19,155 nucleotides of DNA from an uncultured Actinomycetes bacterium (GTDB lineage Bacteria > Actinomycetota > Acidimicrobiia > Acidimicrobiales > RAAP-2), in NCBI GenBank assembly GCA_903893955.1, contig CAITOG010000401.1, positions 1 through 19,155 of the forward strand, given 5' to 3'. A program made the position numbers and the translations under genes. Below are positions 6,737 through 11,958 of this stretch, piece after piece; the first letter of the stretch is position 1; the number at the start of each line of letters is the position of its first letter. The notes beneath the pieces are model-generated. The model was not told the origin of the DNA and did no database searches. It saw only the letters and a program-made list of their open reading frames with translations.

Positions 6737-7018
6737 TCAGTGGTAGTCAGTGATCTCGATCTCTTCGGGCCCAACCTTCGTCCAGCGAAAGCAGATCCTC
6801 CACTGGTCGTTGATTCTGATGCTGTGCTGTCCCGCCCTGCCGCCGCTAAGCTTCTCCAACCGGTTCCCCGGCGGGACACGAAGGTCAGCCAGGCTCTCTG
6901 CCGCATCGAGGATCACGAGCTTGCGAAGTGCCACTCGTTGGAGATCTCCATGGAGCTTCCGAACTCGCTCTCTGCGCCAGACCCGCTCAGTGTCCCGGTC
7001 CTTGAAGGTCTGCAGCAC
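6737..7018 (-). CDS. higB: HigB-family toxin (RelE superfamily)
   Basis: A 93-residue ribosome-dependent mRNA endonuclease of the HigB family. It opens MLQTFKDRDTERVW and has the core LRVPPGNRLEKLSGGRAGQH, followed by SIRINDQWRICFRW, the strand pair bearing the catalytic arginine and aromatic residues. It ends in IEITDYH, as HigB proteins do. The start is a GTG at 7018, 6 nt after a TATCCT -10 box, so translation is probably leaderless. The upstream region holds a palindrome that fits HigA control. A truncated GNAT gene begins on the other strand about 50 bp away. Confidence 0.92.
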   Translation of the reverse strand: MLQTFKDRDTERVWRRERVRKLHGDLQRVALRKLVILDAAESLADLRVPPGNRLEKLSGGRAGQHSIRINDQWRICFRWTKVGPEEIEITDYH

Positions 7019-7024
7019 TCACCG

Positions 7025-7060
7025 AGGATAACGCCCTCCGTTATGAACGTCAAGCGTTAT
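7025..7060 (-). promoter_or_regulatory. higBA promoter and operator
   Basis: On the minus strand there is a -35 TTGACG (7053-7048), a 17-bp spacer and a -10 TATCCT (7030-7025), then 6 nt to the GTG of higB. A perfect inverted repeat, ATAACG-N5-CGTTAT (7028-7044), lies over the spacer and -10. A third half-site, CGTTAT, is at 7055-7060, 16 bp from the second. This is the expected position for HigA repression. Confidence 0.7.
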
Positions 7061-7068
7061 GTCGTAGT

Positions 7069-7332
7069 CACAACGGCCACCGGGGCTGGCTGAACTACCT
7101 GGCCTGCCACCCACTCCACTGTCGAAGGGGCGTCGCCGCGTCACTCATGACAGAGGCAAGCAGAATCCTCGCGGCTCGCGGCTGCCCGAAGATCAACCTT
7201 CAGGTCCGCGCCGGCAACGACGCTGCCGTGAAGTTCTACGAGATCGTCGGCTACACGGTGGAGGATGTCAGCTCATTGGGCCTTCGACTCGTGGACGATG
7301 AGGTCGGGGAGCCATCAGTCACCAGACGGTGA
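7069..7332 (+). pseudogene. N-terminally truncated GNAT acetyltransferase remnant
   Basis: The plus-strand frame encodes only the C-terminal two thirds of a GNAT protein. It starts HNGHRGWLNYLACHPLHCRR, then RRGVAASLM in place of the acetyl-CoA loop, and then CPKINLQVRAGNDAAVKFYE and IVGYTVEDV. In intact relatives a long N-terminal strand region precedes GHRGWL. Here that space is taken by the higBA promoter, and the only ATG (7147) falls after the cofactor loop. The loop itself reads RRGVAA where R-R-x-G-x-G/A is expected. It is most likely a broken gene, perhaps cut by the arrival of higBA. Confidence 0.7.
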
Positions 7333-7392
7333 ACGCCTACCCGAAGACCGTCAACAGCTGGAGGAGCTTTCAGTGCGAAGCATTCACCAGCC

Positions 7393-7608
7393 TCATGACG
7401 CCACCTGGATCGTCTTCACGATGGGCATCGGCTCTGGGAGCTGATCTCCGTGAAGGCGCATTCCCTCAAGATGGAATGGGATCGCCTCGCGCATGTTCTC
7501 GACGACCTCGTCGACCGTCTTGCCGGTCGTGATGACCCCATCGAGCCCGATCACGTAGGCGGCGAGGTTCGTTCCTGCATCTTCGATCACGATCGTGTAC
7601 TCGGTCAC
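7393..7608 (-). CDS. hicB: HicB-family antitoxin (pair 1)
   Basis: A 71-residue HicB antitoxin. It opens MTEYTIVIEDAGTNLAAYVI and has VDEVVENMREAIPFHLEGMR followed by a short tail. The usual LPGC turn is GLDG here. It should mask the RNA-binding surface of the adjacent HicA and may bind operator DNA as part of the complex. The GTG start at 7608 overlaps the hicA stop by 4 nt and has a strong AGGAG ribosome-binding site inside hicA. The module lies between repeat R2 on its upstream side and the GNAT remnant downstream. Confidence 0.9.
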   Translation of the reverse strand: MTEYTIVIEDAGTNLAAYVIGLDGVITTGKTVDEVVENMREAIPFHLEGMRLHGDQLPEPMPIVKTIQVAS

Positions 7609-7802
7609 TGGCCTCTCCTCTTCAAGCCGGCCTGCCTCATGATGCTAACGAAGGTTCCCTTCGGCACCTCGTCGGAAGGGTGTCCGGGGACGGTGACGCA
7701 CCCTGATTTGGCTGGATGGTGGAACTGCCGGTGGCTCCCCCGTCGTCGCGACAGGTACCAGCCATCGCCTTCGATGACCTTGATCAGCTCACGAACCTTC
7801 AC
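7605..7802 (-). CDS. hicA: HicA mRNA interferase toxin (pair 1)
   Basis: A 65-residue HicA toxin with a double-stranded-RNA-binding-like fold. It opens MKVRELIKVIEGDGWYLSRR and carries RGSHRQFHHP, in which the histidine after GS is the catalytic residue. It ends SIMRQAGLKRRGQ. HicA cleaves mRNA independently of the ribosome. Length and all core motifs are intact. The start is GTG at 7802. That codon overlaps a palindrome (CCGACC-N6-GGTCGG, 7802-7819) shared exactly with the other hicAB pair, and repeat R2 begins 35 bp upstream. Confidence 0.92.
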   Translation of the reverse strand: MKVRELIKVIEGDGWYLSRRRGSHRQFHHPAKSGCVTVPGHPSDEVPKGTFVSIMRQAGLKRRGQ

Positions 7803-7819
7803 CGACCCACAACGGTCGG
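7802..7819. promoter_or_regulatory. Palindrome at the hicA start (pair 1), likely operator
   Basis: A perfect inverted repeat, CCGACC-N6-GGTCGG, abuts the hicA start codon. The identical 18-bp element occurs at the same place before the second hicAB pair (9208-9225). Position and conservation suggest an operator for HicB or the HicAB complex. Confidence 0.55.
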
Positions 7820-7836
7820 ATGCTCAGGTCAGCAGG

Positions 7837-7890
7837 TCAGCCTTCCAACGAAATCCTGTACACATTGGTCTCTCGACTCAAAGTAGAAAT
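7837..7890 (-). repeat. GNAT-tail repeat R2
   Basis: The minus strand encodes STLSRETNVYRISLEG and a stop. Valine uses GTG and arginine uses AGG, where R1 uses GTC and CGA, so the copies differ at silent positions. It lies between the methyltransferase gene (opposite strand) and the hicAB pair. The stretch from here to the hicA start matches that after R4. Confidence 0.8.
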
Positions 7891-7973
7891 GGAATCGTTC
7901 TTGATAACACCATCGGGCACACGAGACGAATCTGAGGACGGGGCGAGCTCGTCTCATTTCCGCCACCTCGTCG

Positions 7974-7979
7974 TATTCT
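7974..7979 (+). promoter_or_regulatory. -10 box of the methyltransferase gene
   Basis: TATTCT lies exactly 6 nt before the GTG start at 7986, the leaderless geometry seen at several genes here. No clear -35 is visible. A GAGACG/CGTCTC inverted repeat (7923-7928 and 7950-7955) lies just upstream. Confidence 0.5.
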
Positions 7980-7985
7980 CAGACT

Positions 7986-8651
7986 GTGAGCAACGACGAT
8001 CACGTACAAGCAGCCCGTGACGTTTACGACGCATCTGCTCACGCCTACGTCGAGTTCGTAGGTACCGAAATCAGTCCCGCTTCTGAAGGCCCTGTCGATC
8101 GCGCACTGATCGGGGCGTTCATTGAGCTCATCCGGCAGCAGGAAGTCGCGCAGATTGCCGACGTCGGCTGCGGTCCTGGCCGTGTCGCTCGGCTCCTCGC
8201 CGACTGTGATCTCGACGTGATCGGCATCGACGTCTCCGAAGCGCTCCTTTCCATCGCCAGAGACGCTCACCCAGACATCAAGTTCAGACAAGGTCAGTGC
8301 GATTCCCTTCCCCTCGGGTCAGGAGCACTCGGTGGAATTGTCAGCTGGTACTCGATGATCTTCACGCCCCCTGACCGACTGAGCGATGCCTTCGAGGAGT
8401 TCGCAAGGGTCCTCGCGCAGGGAGGCGTTGTGCTCCTGGCGTTCCAAGCAAACGGCCAACCATTGCACCGCCAGGATGCATTCGGCACGGGCCGTCCGCT
8501 CACGAGCTACCAGCACAACATCGAGGACGTGACGTCAGCACTCGAGGAGGCCGGCTTCGATGTCTACGCCACGACCAATAGGGCCGCTGACCTTCCCCAC
8601 GAGACCGGCCCGCAGGGCTTCATCATCGCCAGAATGCCGGCGCAAACGTGA
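7986..8651 (+). CDS. Class I SAM-dependent methyltransferase
   Basis: A 221-residue methyltransferase. Motif I (SAM glycine loop) is IADVGCGPGRVARLL around residues 57-71. The acidic end of strand 2 is DVIGIDVSEALLSIA, then QGQCDSLPLGSGALGGIVSW, the usual post-II region. FARVLAQGGVVLLAF matches motif III. The N-terminal YDASAHAYVEFV resembles small-molecule methyltransferases of the UbiE/Methyltransf_11 group. The substrate is unknown. The GTG start follows a TATTCT box by 6 nt. The gene is the only cargo between R2 and R3 and runs opposite to the repeats. Resistance or antibiotic-modifying roles are possible but not shown. Confidence 0.9.
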   Translation: MSNDDHVQAARDVYDASAHAYVEFVGTEISPASEGPVDRALIGAFIELIRQQEVAQIADVGCGPGRVARLLADCDLDVIGIDVSEALLSIARDAHPDIKFRQGQCDSLPLGSGALGGIVSWYSMIFTPPDRLSDAFEEFARVLAQGGVVLLAFQANGQPLHRQDAFGTGRPLTSYQHNIEDVTSALEEAGFDVYATTNRAADLPHETGPQGFIIARMPAQT

Positions 8652-8709
8652 ATGCGGCGTAGCTCAACGTTCACGCTGGCGGAGCAGCGCGCATCCCACG
8701 TTCGGAGAC

Positions 8710-8764
8710 TCAGCCCTCCAACGAAAATCTGTAAATATTGGTATCTCGCATCAAAGTCGAAACC
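8710..8764 (-). repeat. GNAT-tail repeat R3
   Basis: The minus strand encodes STLMRDTNIYRFSLEG and a stop. It keeps the frame and the stop, with several silent and conservative changes. It lies between the convergent 3' ends of the methyltransferase gene and the second hicAB pair. Confidence 0.78.
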
Positions 8765-8795
8765 GGGCTAGCCCGGCGGGCCTGCTCCTGGTTCG

Positions 8796-9014
8796 TCAAG
8801 ATGCCACCTGGACCGTGGTCACGATCGATGAGGAGGGCGGGGGTACTACTTCGCCGTGAAGGAGCATCCCCTCGATGTGGAACTCGATGGCTTCGCGGAT
8901 GTTGGCGGTGACCTCGTCAAGCGTTGCACCCGTGGCAACGCAGCCATCGAGATCGGGCACCCACGCGCCGAAGTTGTGTTCTGACTTCTCGATGACCACC
9001 GTGTACTCACTCAT
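8796..9014 (-). CDS. hicB: HicB-family antitoxin (pair 2)
   Basis: A 72-residue HicB antitoxin. It opens MSEYTVVIEKSEHNFGAWVP, then has DLDGCVATGATLDEVTANIR and EAIEFHIEGMLLHGEVVPPP. The ATG at 9014 overlaps the hicA stop by 4 nt and is preceded by a strong GAGGAGG ribosome-binding site. It neutralises the adjacent HicA. It resembles the antitoxin of pair 1 but differs enough that cross-neutralisation is uncertain. Repeat R3 lies 31 bp downstream. Confidence 0.92.
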   Translation of the reverse strand: MSEYTVVIEKSEHNFGAWVPDLDGCVATGATLDEVTANIREAIEFHIEGMLLHGEVVPPPSSSIVTTVQVAS

Positions 9015-9208
9015 CGTGGCCTCCTCTCGAGTCCCGCCTGTTTCACGATGCTAGCGATGAGTGGCCGCTGAAGATCGTCGGACATCTTGCCGGGAACAGT
9101 CACGGTCCCGGACTTTGTCGGGTGTCGGAACTGACGATGGCTGCCGCGTTGGCGATCAAGGCGCCAGCCGTCGCCCTCGATCTCCTTGATCATCGCTCGG
9201 ACCTTCAC
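9011..9208 (-). CDS. hicA: HicA mRNA interferase toxin (pair 2)
   Basis: A 65-residue HicA toxin beginning MKVRAMIKEIEGDGWRLDRQ, with RGSHRQFRHPTKSGTVTVPG and a C-terminal IASIVKQAGLERRPR. The catalytic GSH histidine is present and the length is normal. It is clearly paralogous to pair 1 (same length, same start region, same 18-bp palindrome and same 35-bp leader back to its repeat). This suggests a whole cassette, with its repeat, was duplicated or acquired twice. The start is GTG at 9208. Confidence 0.92.
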   Translation of the reverse strand: MKVRAMIKEIEGDGWRLDRQRGSHRQFRHPTKSGTVTVPGKMSDDLQRPLIASIVKQAGLERRPR

Positions 9209-9225
9209 CGACCCACAACGGTCGG
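9208..9225. promoter_or_regulatory. Palindrome at the hicA start (pair 2), likely operator
   Basis: Same 18-bp inverted repeat, CCGACC-N6-GGTCGG, with the same 6-nt centre, as at 7802-7819, overlapping the GTG start of hicA. Confidence 0.55.
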
Positions 9226-9242
9226 GAGCTCAGGTCGGCAGT

Positions 9243-9296
9243 TCAGCCTTCCAACGAAAATCGGTAGACATTGGTCTCTCGACTCAGAGTAGAAAC
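9243..9296 (-). repeat. GNAT-tail repeat R4
   Basis: The minus strand encodes STLSRETNVYRFSLEG and a stop, the consensus form. It lies between the lipase pseudogene and hicAB pair 2. The downstream sequence up to hicA matches that after R2. Confidence 0.82.
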
Positions 9297-9377
9297 GAAT
9301 CCGTTCCGATCAATGGATCATCCACCACGTTGCTGCGCCGTTGAAGCCGCCGAGGAAGGTCGCACGGCTTCGCCGGA

Positions 9378-10337
9378 TCAGCAGTGGGATGTGGCTTTTC
9401 GTCCGGCAAGGCGCTCGGCAAACCAGTTCACAACTGTCCGACTCGCTGCAGTCGTGACCGACTCGTGCGTCGCTCCGGGGATCATCTTCAACGTGACGTT
9501 TGCGCCCGCTGCACACCAGGGCGCCATGACCTTCTCGGTCACCGAGGCGGAGACCACAGCGTCCTTCGTTCCTTGAACCACAAGGACCGGGACTGCACCC
9601 TGCGGTGGAGGATCCTGCTTGGCTGCATCTTGCGCCCACGCCTGCCCTTGGGCGTGCTCCAGGTGAACGAGGTCGGCAACCGGAGCCGCTGCTGCAGCTC
9701 CGTCCAGTCGAAGATCAGGAGCAAGCACGCTCGACTGAGACGTCGTCCAGAGCACCGCGTGCCCGCCATACGAGGCGCCTCACGCCACCCAATCCTTTCC
9801 TGCTCTTGCTCCGACGACATGCCTCACCGCGCGAACTGAATCGACAACATCATTCGCTTCGTCATTTCCACTCAAGTAGCGCTGGGTTCCAGGAGTGCGG
9901 AGGCCCGCATAATCAGTCGCCACGACAATCCACCCCCGCCGCAACATCGCGCCCAGCCACGGCTCCATTCCTTGCAGCGGTTCGCGAGAGCTCGACAGGG
10001 CAACATTCGCGGGTCTCCTCGTCGGGTGTGCCCACGCCACGAAAGATCGCCCTCCTCGGGGAGCATGAGTGATCGGGCTGAACGCCATTCCGCCAGAGAT
10101 TCTCGTCCGTCCTGCCGCGTCCTGCGTCTCGTACAGGAGACGAAGGGACCTTGCCCCATCGACGCGGACAGTGGTTCCGCTGGAGGTGGTCAAGGGAGCG
10201 GTTCGCAACAGCGTCCCAGGCGGCCCCGTCAACGTCGAGTGTCGGAAGTAGAAGGAACGAGCTCCGTCACCAGCACCGGAACTCTTGGTCTCAGGAGATG
10301 CACGGCTCGCAAGGATCAGGGACAAGCCACATGCCAT
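9378..10337 (-). pseudogene. Secreted lipase-like alpha/beta hydrolase, broken by a nonsense codon
   Basis: One minus-strand frame of 320 codons encodes a lipase of the secretory LIP type, interrupted by a single in-frame TGA at 9780-9782. Before it are a hydrophobic N-terminus (MACGLSLILA), RRGWIVVATDYAGLRTPG, and VDSVRAVRHVVGARAGKDWV. After it, in the same frame, come the nucleophile elbow GASYGGHAVLW, then VLVVQGTKDAVVSA (catalytic acid loop) and IPGATHESV (histidine loop). Relatives have a tryptophan just before the elbow (WAVWG-x-S), so TGG to TGA is the likely lesion. The stretch between DLVHLEHAQG and the acid loop is shorter than in the family, suggesting an internal deletion too. Confidence 0.8.
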
Positions 10338-10342
10338 GAGTG

Positions 10343-10374
10343 CCGATTAGATCGGGTGACGCTGGCATCTCACG
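10343..10374 (-). repeat. Degenerate tail-repeat-like segment (X) after hicB copy 2
   Basis: The minus strand reads GTGAGATGCCAGCGTCACCC, then GATCTAATCGG. It aligns with GAGATACCAACGTGCACCGG and ATC of repeat R0 with one gap, and with segment Y at 4479-4511. It lies between hicB copy 2 and the lipase pseudogene, a plausible cassette junction. Only part of the repeat is recognisable. Confidence 0.35.
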
Positions 10375-10585
10375 TGCTGATGCTGACCGCTGCTGCTGTC
10401 GTCGAGGGCGCTGGCACCTCTTCTCCGCTGAGCCGAAGTCCTTCGATGTGAAACTCGATAGCCTCACGCATGAGCACGGTGAGCTCATCCACTGAGTCAG
10501 CGACACCGATGCAGCCGGGTAGATCAGGGACATACGCAGCAAGGTTCGCTCCGGCATCCTCGATGATGATCGTGTAGGTAGTCAT
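10370..10585 (-). CDS. hicB: HicB-family antitoxin, copy 2, with decayed partner
   Basis: A 71-residue HicB, a near-copy of 4507-4722 at both DNA and protein level. It reads MTTYTIIIEDAGANLAAYVP, then DLPGCIGVADSVDELTVLM and REAIEFHIEGLRLSGEEVP. Here the DLPGC turn is intact, so this is the better preserved of the two. The ATG overlaps the frame of an upstream hicA that carries a premature stop. It is therefore an antitoxin gene that has outlived its toxin. It may retain a role as a repressor or as an anti-addiction factor against related HicA toxins. Confidence 0.87.
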   Translation of the reverse strand: MTTYTIIIEDAGANLAAYVPDLPGCIGVADSVDELTVLMREAIEFHIEGLRLSGEEVPAPSTTAAAVSIST

Positions 10586-10735
10586 CGCGTCCTGCCTCCC
10601 AAACCGGCTTACTTCCCGATCTCTCGCAGCAATCCCAATGGTACGTCTTTGCCCATCGAACCGGACACCGTCAATCGGCCCGGTCTTGCAGGGTGCACGA
10701 ACTGGCGATGACTGCACCGTTGACGAGCCTGCCTT
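10582..10735 (-). pseudogene. hicA: Decayed hicA with nonsense codon
   Basis: Upstream of hicB copy 2, the minus strand encodes RQRCSHRQFVHPARPGRLTV, then SGSMGKDVPLGLLREIGK, and a TAA at 10611-10609. The first decayed copy has CAA (KQAGL) at this spot, so one C-to-T change created the stop. The expected GSH catalytic motif is CSH. The N-terminal helix is missing, and a TGA lies upstream in frame. This copy keeps more of the active-site region than the remnant at 4719-4870. Confidence 0.78.
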
Positions 10736-10758
10736 CAGCCGTTCGGGCGTCGAACCGG

Positions 10759-10977
10759 CTAGAGAAGATCCAGGAAGTCGTCAACGGTCATGCCAGACTG
10801 TCGGATGACCGATCGAAGAGTTCCTGACGCCAGTTCCTTGTGCCGAGGAACGATGACCGTCAACTCGCCCTTGCGAAGCTTCACATGGCTGCCGCGCTGG
10901 CTGACTTCGGCAAATTCCGCCCTCAAGAGAGTCGTGATGACCTGCGCTCCGCTGACAACTGGCAGCGGCGGGCTCAC
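10759..10977 (-). CDS. hicA: HicA-like (YcfA) toxin, antitoxin-first operon
   Basis: A 72-residue HicA-superfamily toxin with SGAQVITTLLRAEFAEVSQR, then GSHVKLRKGELTVIVPRHKE (catalytic GSH histidine) and LASGTLRSVIRQSGM, and a short acidic tail (DDFLDLL). Unlike the hicAB pairs at 7393 and 8796, it lies downstream of its antitoxin, and their ATGA overlap couples them. It represents a different HicA lineage from the other loci. It appears intact. Confidence 0.88.
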   Translation of the reverse strand: MSPPLPVVSGAQVITTLLRAEFAEVSQRGSHVKLRKGELTVIVPRHKELASGTLRSVIRQSGMTVDDFLDLL

Positions 10978-11174
10978 GCAGAGAGCTGGAACGTGGTGAC
11001 CGTTGGATGGGCCAGACCGACAGGTTCTCCCTGGTCCTCAAAGTAGAGACCGAGTGCTTCCTTGAGGTTCTCGACGGCGTCATCCGTCGATTCGCCCTGA
11101 CTCGTTACCTCGACCTCGAGGCAGCGAGCGACGAACAGGTTGCCTTCTTGCGTGATGGCAGCTGTGAACTCCAT
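10974..11174 (-). CDS. hicB: HicB-like antitoxin, first gene of hicBA operon
   Basis: A 66-residue antitoxin: MEFTAAITQEGNLFVARCLE, then VEVTSQGESTDDAVENLKEA and a LGLYFED helix, the pattern of type-II HicB proteins. The ATG at 11174 is chosen over the GTG two codons earlier because TATGCT (11186-11181) lies 6 nt before it. It is followed by the HicA-like toxin with a 4-nt overlap. Repeat R5 lies 46 bp upstream on the same strand. Confidence 0.87.
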   Translation of the reverse strand: MEFTAAITQEGNLFVARCLEVEVTSQGESTDDAVENLKEALGLYFEDQGEPVGLAHPTVTTFQLSA

Positions 11175-11180
11175 GCCCAC

Positions 11181-11186
11181 AGCATA
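11181..11186 (-). promoter_or_regulatory. -10 box of the hicBA operon
   Basis: TATGCT on the minus strand, 6 nt before the ATG at 11174. It implies a leaderless transcript and selects this start over GTG at 11180. Confidence 0.5.
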
Positions 11187-11220
11187 CGAGAGGGGTGTGC
11201 CTTATTCCGTCAGTGCCGCC

Positions 11221-11274
11221 TCAACCCTCCAAAGAGAACCGATAGACATTGGTCTCTCGCATGAAAGTAGAAAC
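11221..11274 (-). repeat. GNAT-tail repeat R5
   Basis: The minus strand encodes STFMRETNVYRFSLEG and a stop, with TAT for tyrosine and CGG for arginine. It lies between the hicBA operon and the operator of the next toxin-antitoxin pair. Confidence 0.8.
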
Positions 11275-11331
11275 GGGAACACGAGTCTGATCACTCAAGC
11301 TCGTCGGGCAAAGCCGTCTGGGTCACGATGA

Positions 11332-11378
11332 ATCACAAGTTAGCTTGCTGCTGTCACAGTGACAAGATAACTTGTGAT
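11332..11378 (+). promoter_or_regulatory. Nested palindromic operator and promoter of a BrnT-like TA pair
   Basis: Outer arms ATCACAAGTTA (11332-11342) and TAACTTGTGAT (11368-11378) are perfect 11-bp inverted repeats 25 bp apart. Between them lies a second palindrome, GTCACAGTGAC (11353-11363). A promoter is embedded: -35 TTGCTG (11345-11350), 17-bp spacer, -10 TAACTT (11368-11373), then 6 nt to a GTG at 11380. The right arm thus covers the -10. Binding there by the toxin-antitoxin complex would block transcription. Confidence 0.72.
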
Positions 11379-11379
11379 C

Positions 11380-11610
11380 GTGGATGATTCCCCACAGATC
11401 ATCGAGAGCGCCCGGAGGCACGGAATTGTGGATACCGACATCATCCACTGCTTCGACAACCCCATCCTCGTCGAGGACCTCGATGACGATCTCGTCATGC
11501 TGGTGGGGCCAGACAGAACTGGCCGCCTCTTAGAGGTCGGTGTCGTTGTCGGCAACGACGGACCCGTCATCGTCCACGCCATGGAAGCTAGAACCAAGTA
11601 CCTGAGGTGA
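11380..11610 (+). CDS. Putative BrnT-like/RelE-fold toxin
   Basis: A 76-residue protein: MDDSPQIIESARRHGIVDTD, then IIHCFDNPILVEDLDDDLVM, and a strand pair GRLLEVGVVVGNDGPVIVHA ending MEARTKYLR. The order is similar to BrnT toxins: helix with R-K/R-HG, FDNP-like turn, G-R-L-L-x-V, and a final strand with A-R-x-x-x-R. This points to a small RNase toxin. The GTG at 11380 fits a -10 box 6 nt upstream; a GTG at 11374 would add two residues. The stop overlaps the start of a small helix-turn-helix gene, the usual toxin-antitoxin layout. The family assignment is by pattern only. Confidence 0.7.
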   Translation: MDDSPQIIESARRHGIVDTDIIHCFDNPILVEDLDDDLVMLVGPDRTGRLLEVGVVVGNDGPVIVHAMEARTKYLR

Positions 11611-11891
11611 ACACCATGCCAAGAAGCACGAAGCACATCATCGAGCAGGCCGACGAGTTGGCGAGGCGGTTCCAGGACCATGCTCCGGGCTCAAGCAACG
11701 TGAAGACTGCGGATTCGCTCCGTGAGGTGCGGCTTGCCTTTCTTCGTCGAGCAGAGGCGGAACAAGAACTTTTAACTGCCGTCGATGGTGCCCGAGCTGA
11801 CGGTCAGAGTTGGGCCGCTGTCGGGGCGATGCTCGGCACTTCTGGAGAAGCAGCTCGCCAGCGCTATGGCGCGCCCGCCGTCAAGAACTGA
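11607..11891 (+). CDS. Putative helix-turn-helix antitoxin
   Basis: A 94-residue protein coupled by GTGA overlap to the BrnT-like toxin; an ATG at 11616 is an alternative start. The first half is helical (HIIEQADELARRFQDHAP). The C-terminal part, DGQSWAAVGAMLGTSGEAAR followed by QRYG, is a compact helix-turn-helix of the kind that ends many small actinobacterial regulators. Its place behind a toxin-like gene makes it a likely antitoxin and repressor at 11332-11378. BrnA antitoxins differ in sequence, so this pairing may be distinct. It ends 2 nt before repeat R6. Confidence 0.72.
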   Translation: MNTMPRSTKHIIEQADELARRFQDHAPGSSNVKTADSLREVRLAFLRRAEAEQELLTAVDGARADGQSWAAVGAMLGTSGEAARQRYGAPAVKN

Positions 11892-11893
11892 GC

Positions 11894-11947
11894 TCAGCCC
11901 GCCAAAGAAGACCTGTAAACCTTGGTCTCCCTCGAAGCGGTAGAAAC
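11894..11947 (-). repeat. GNAT-tail repeat R6
   Basis: The minus strand encodes STASRETKVYRSSLAG and a stop. It has three replacements relative to the consensus but keeps frame, length and stop. It lies between the putative antitoxin gene and the split-barrel protein gene, whose 3' ends converge here. Confidence 0.75.
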
Positions 11948-11958
11948 CCGATCGCTGC

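Noticed and set aside
7028..7060. ATAACG/CGTTAT repeats as a recombination site
   Set aside because: They coincide with a clear -35/-10 pair for higBA, so an operator is the simpler reading.
5560..11947. Repeats as classical integron attC sites
   Set aside because: The array resembles an integron in layout, but the copies lack paired RYYYAAC/GTTRRRY cores, no IntI-type integrase is present, and the conserved part matches a GNAT coding tail including its stop codon.
5560..11947. Repeats as a CRISPR array
   Set aside because: Copies are 0.5-2 kb apart with whole genes between them. There are no regular short spacers and no cas genes.
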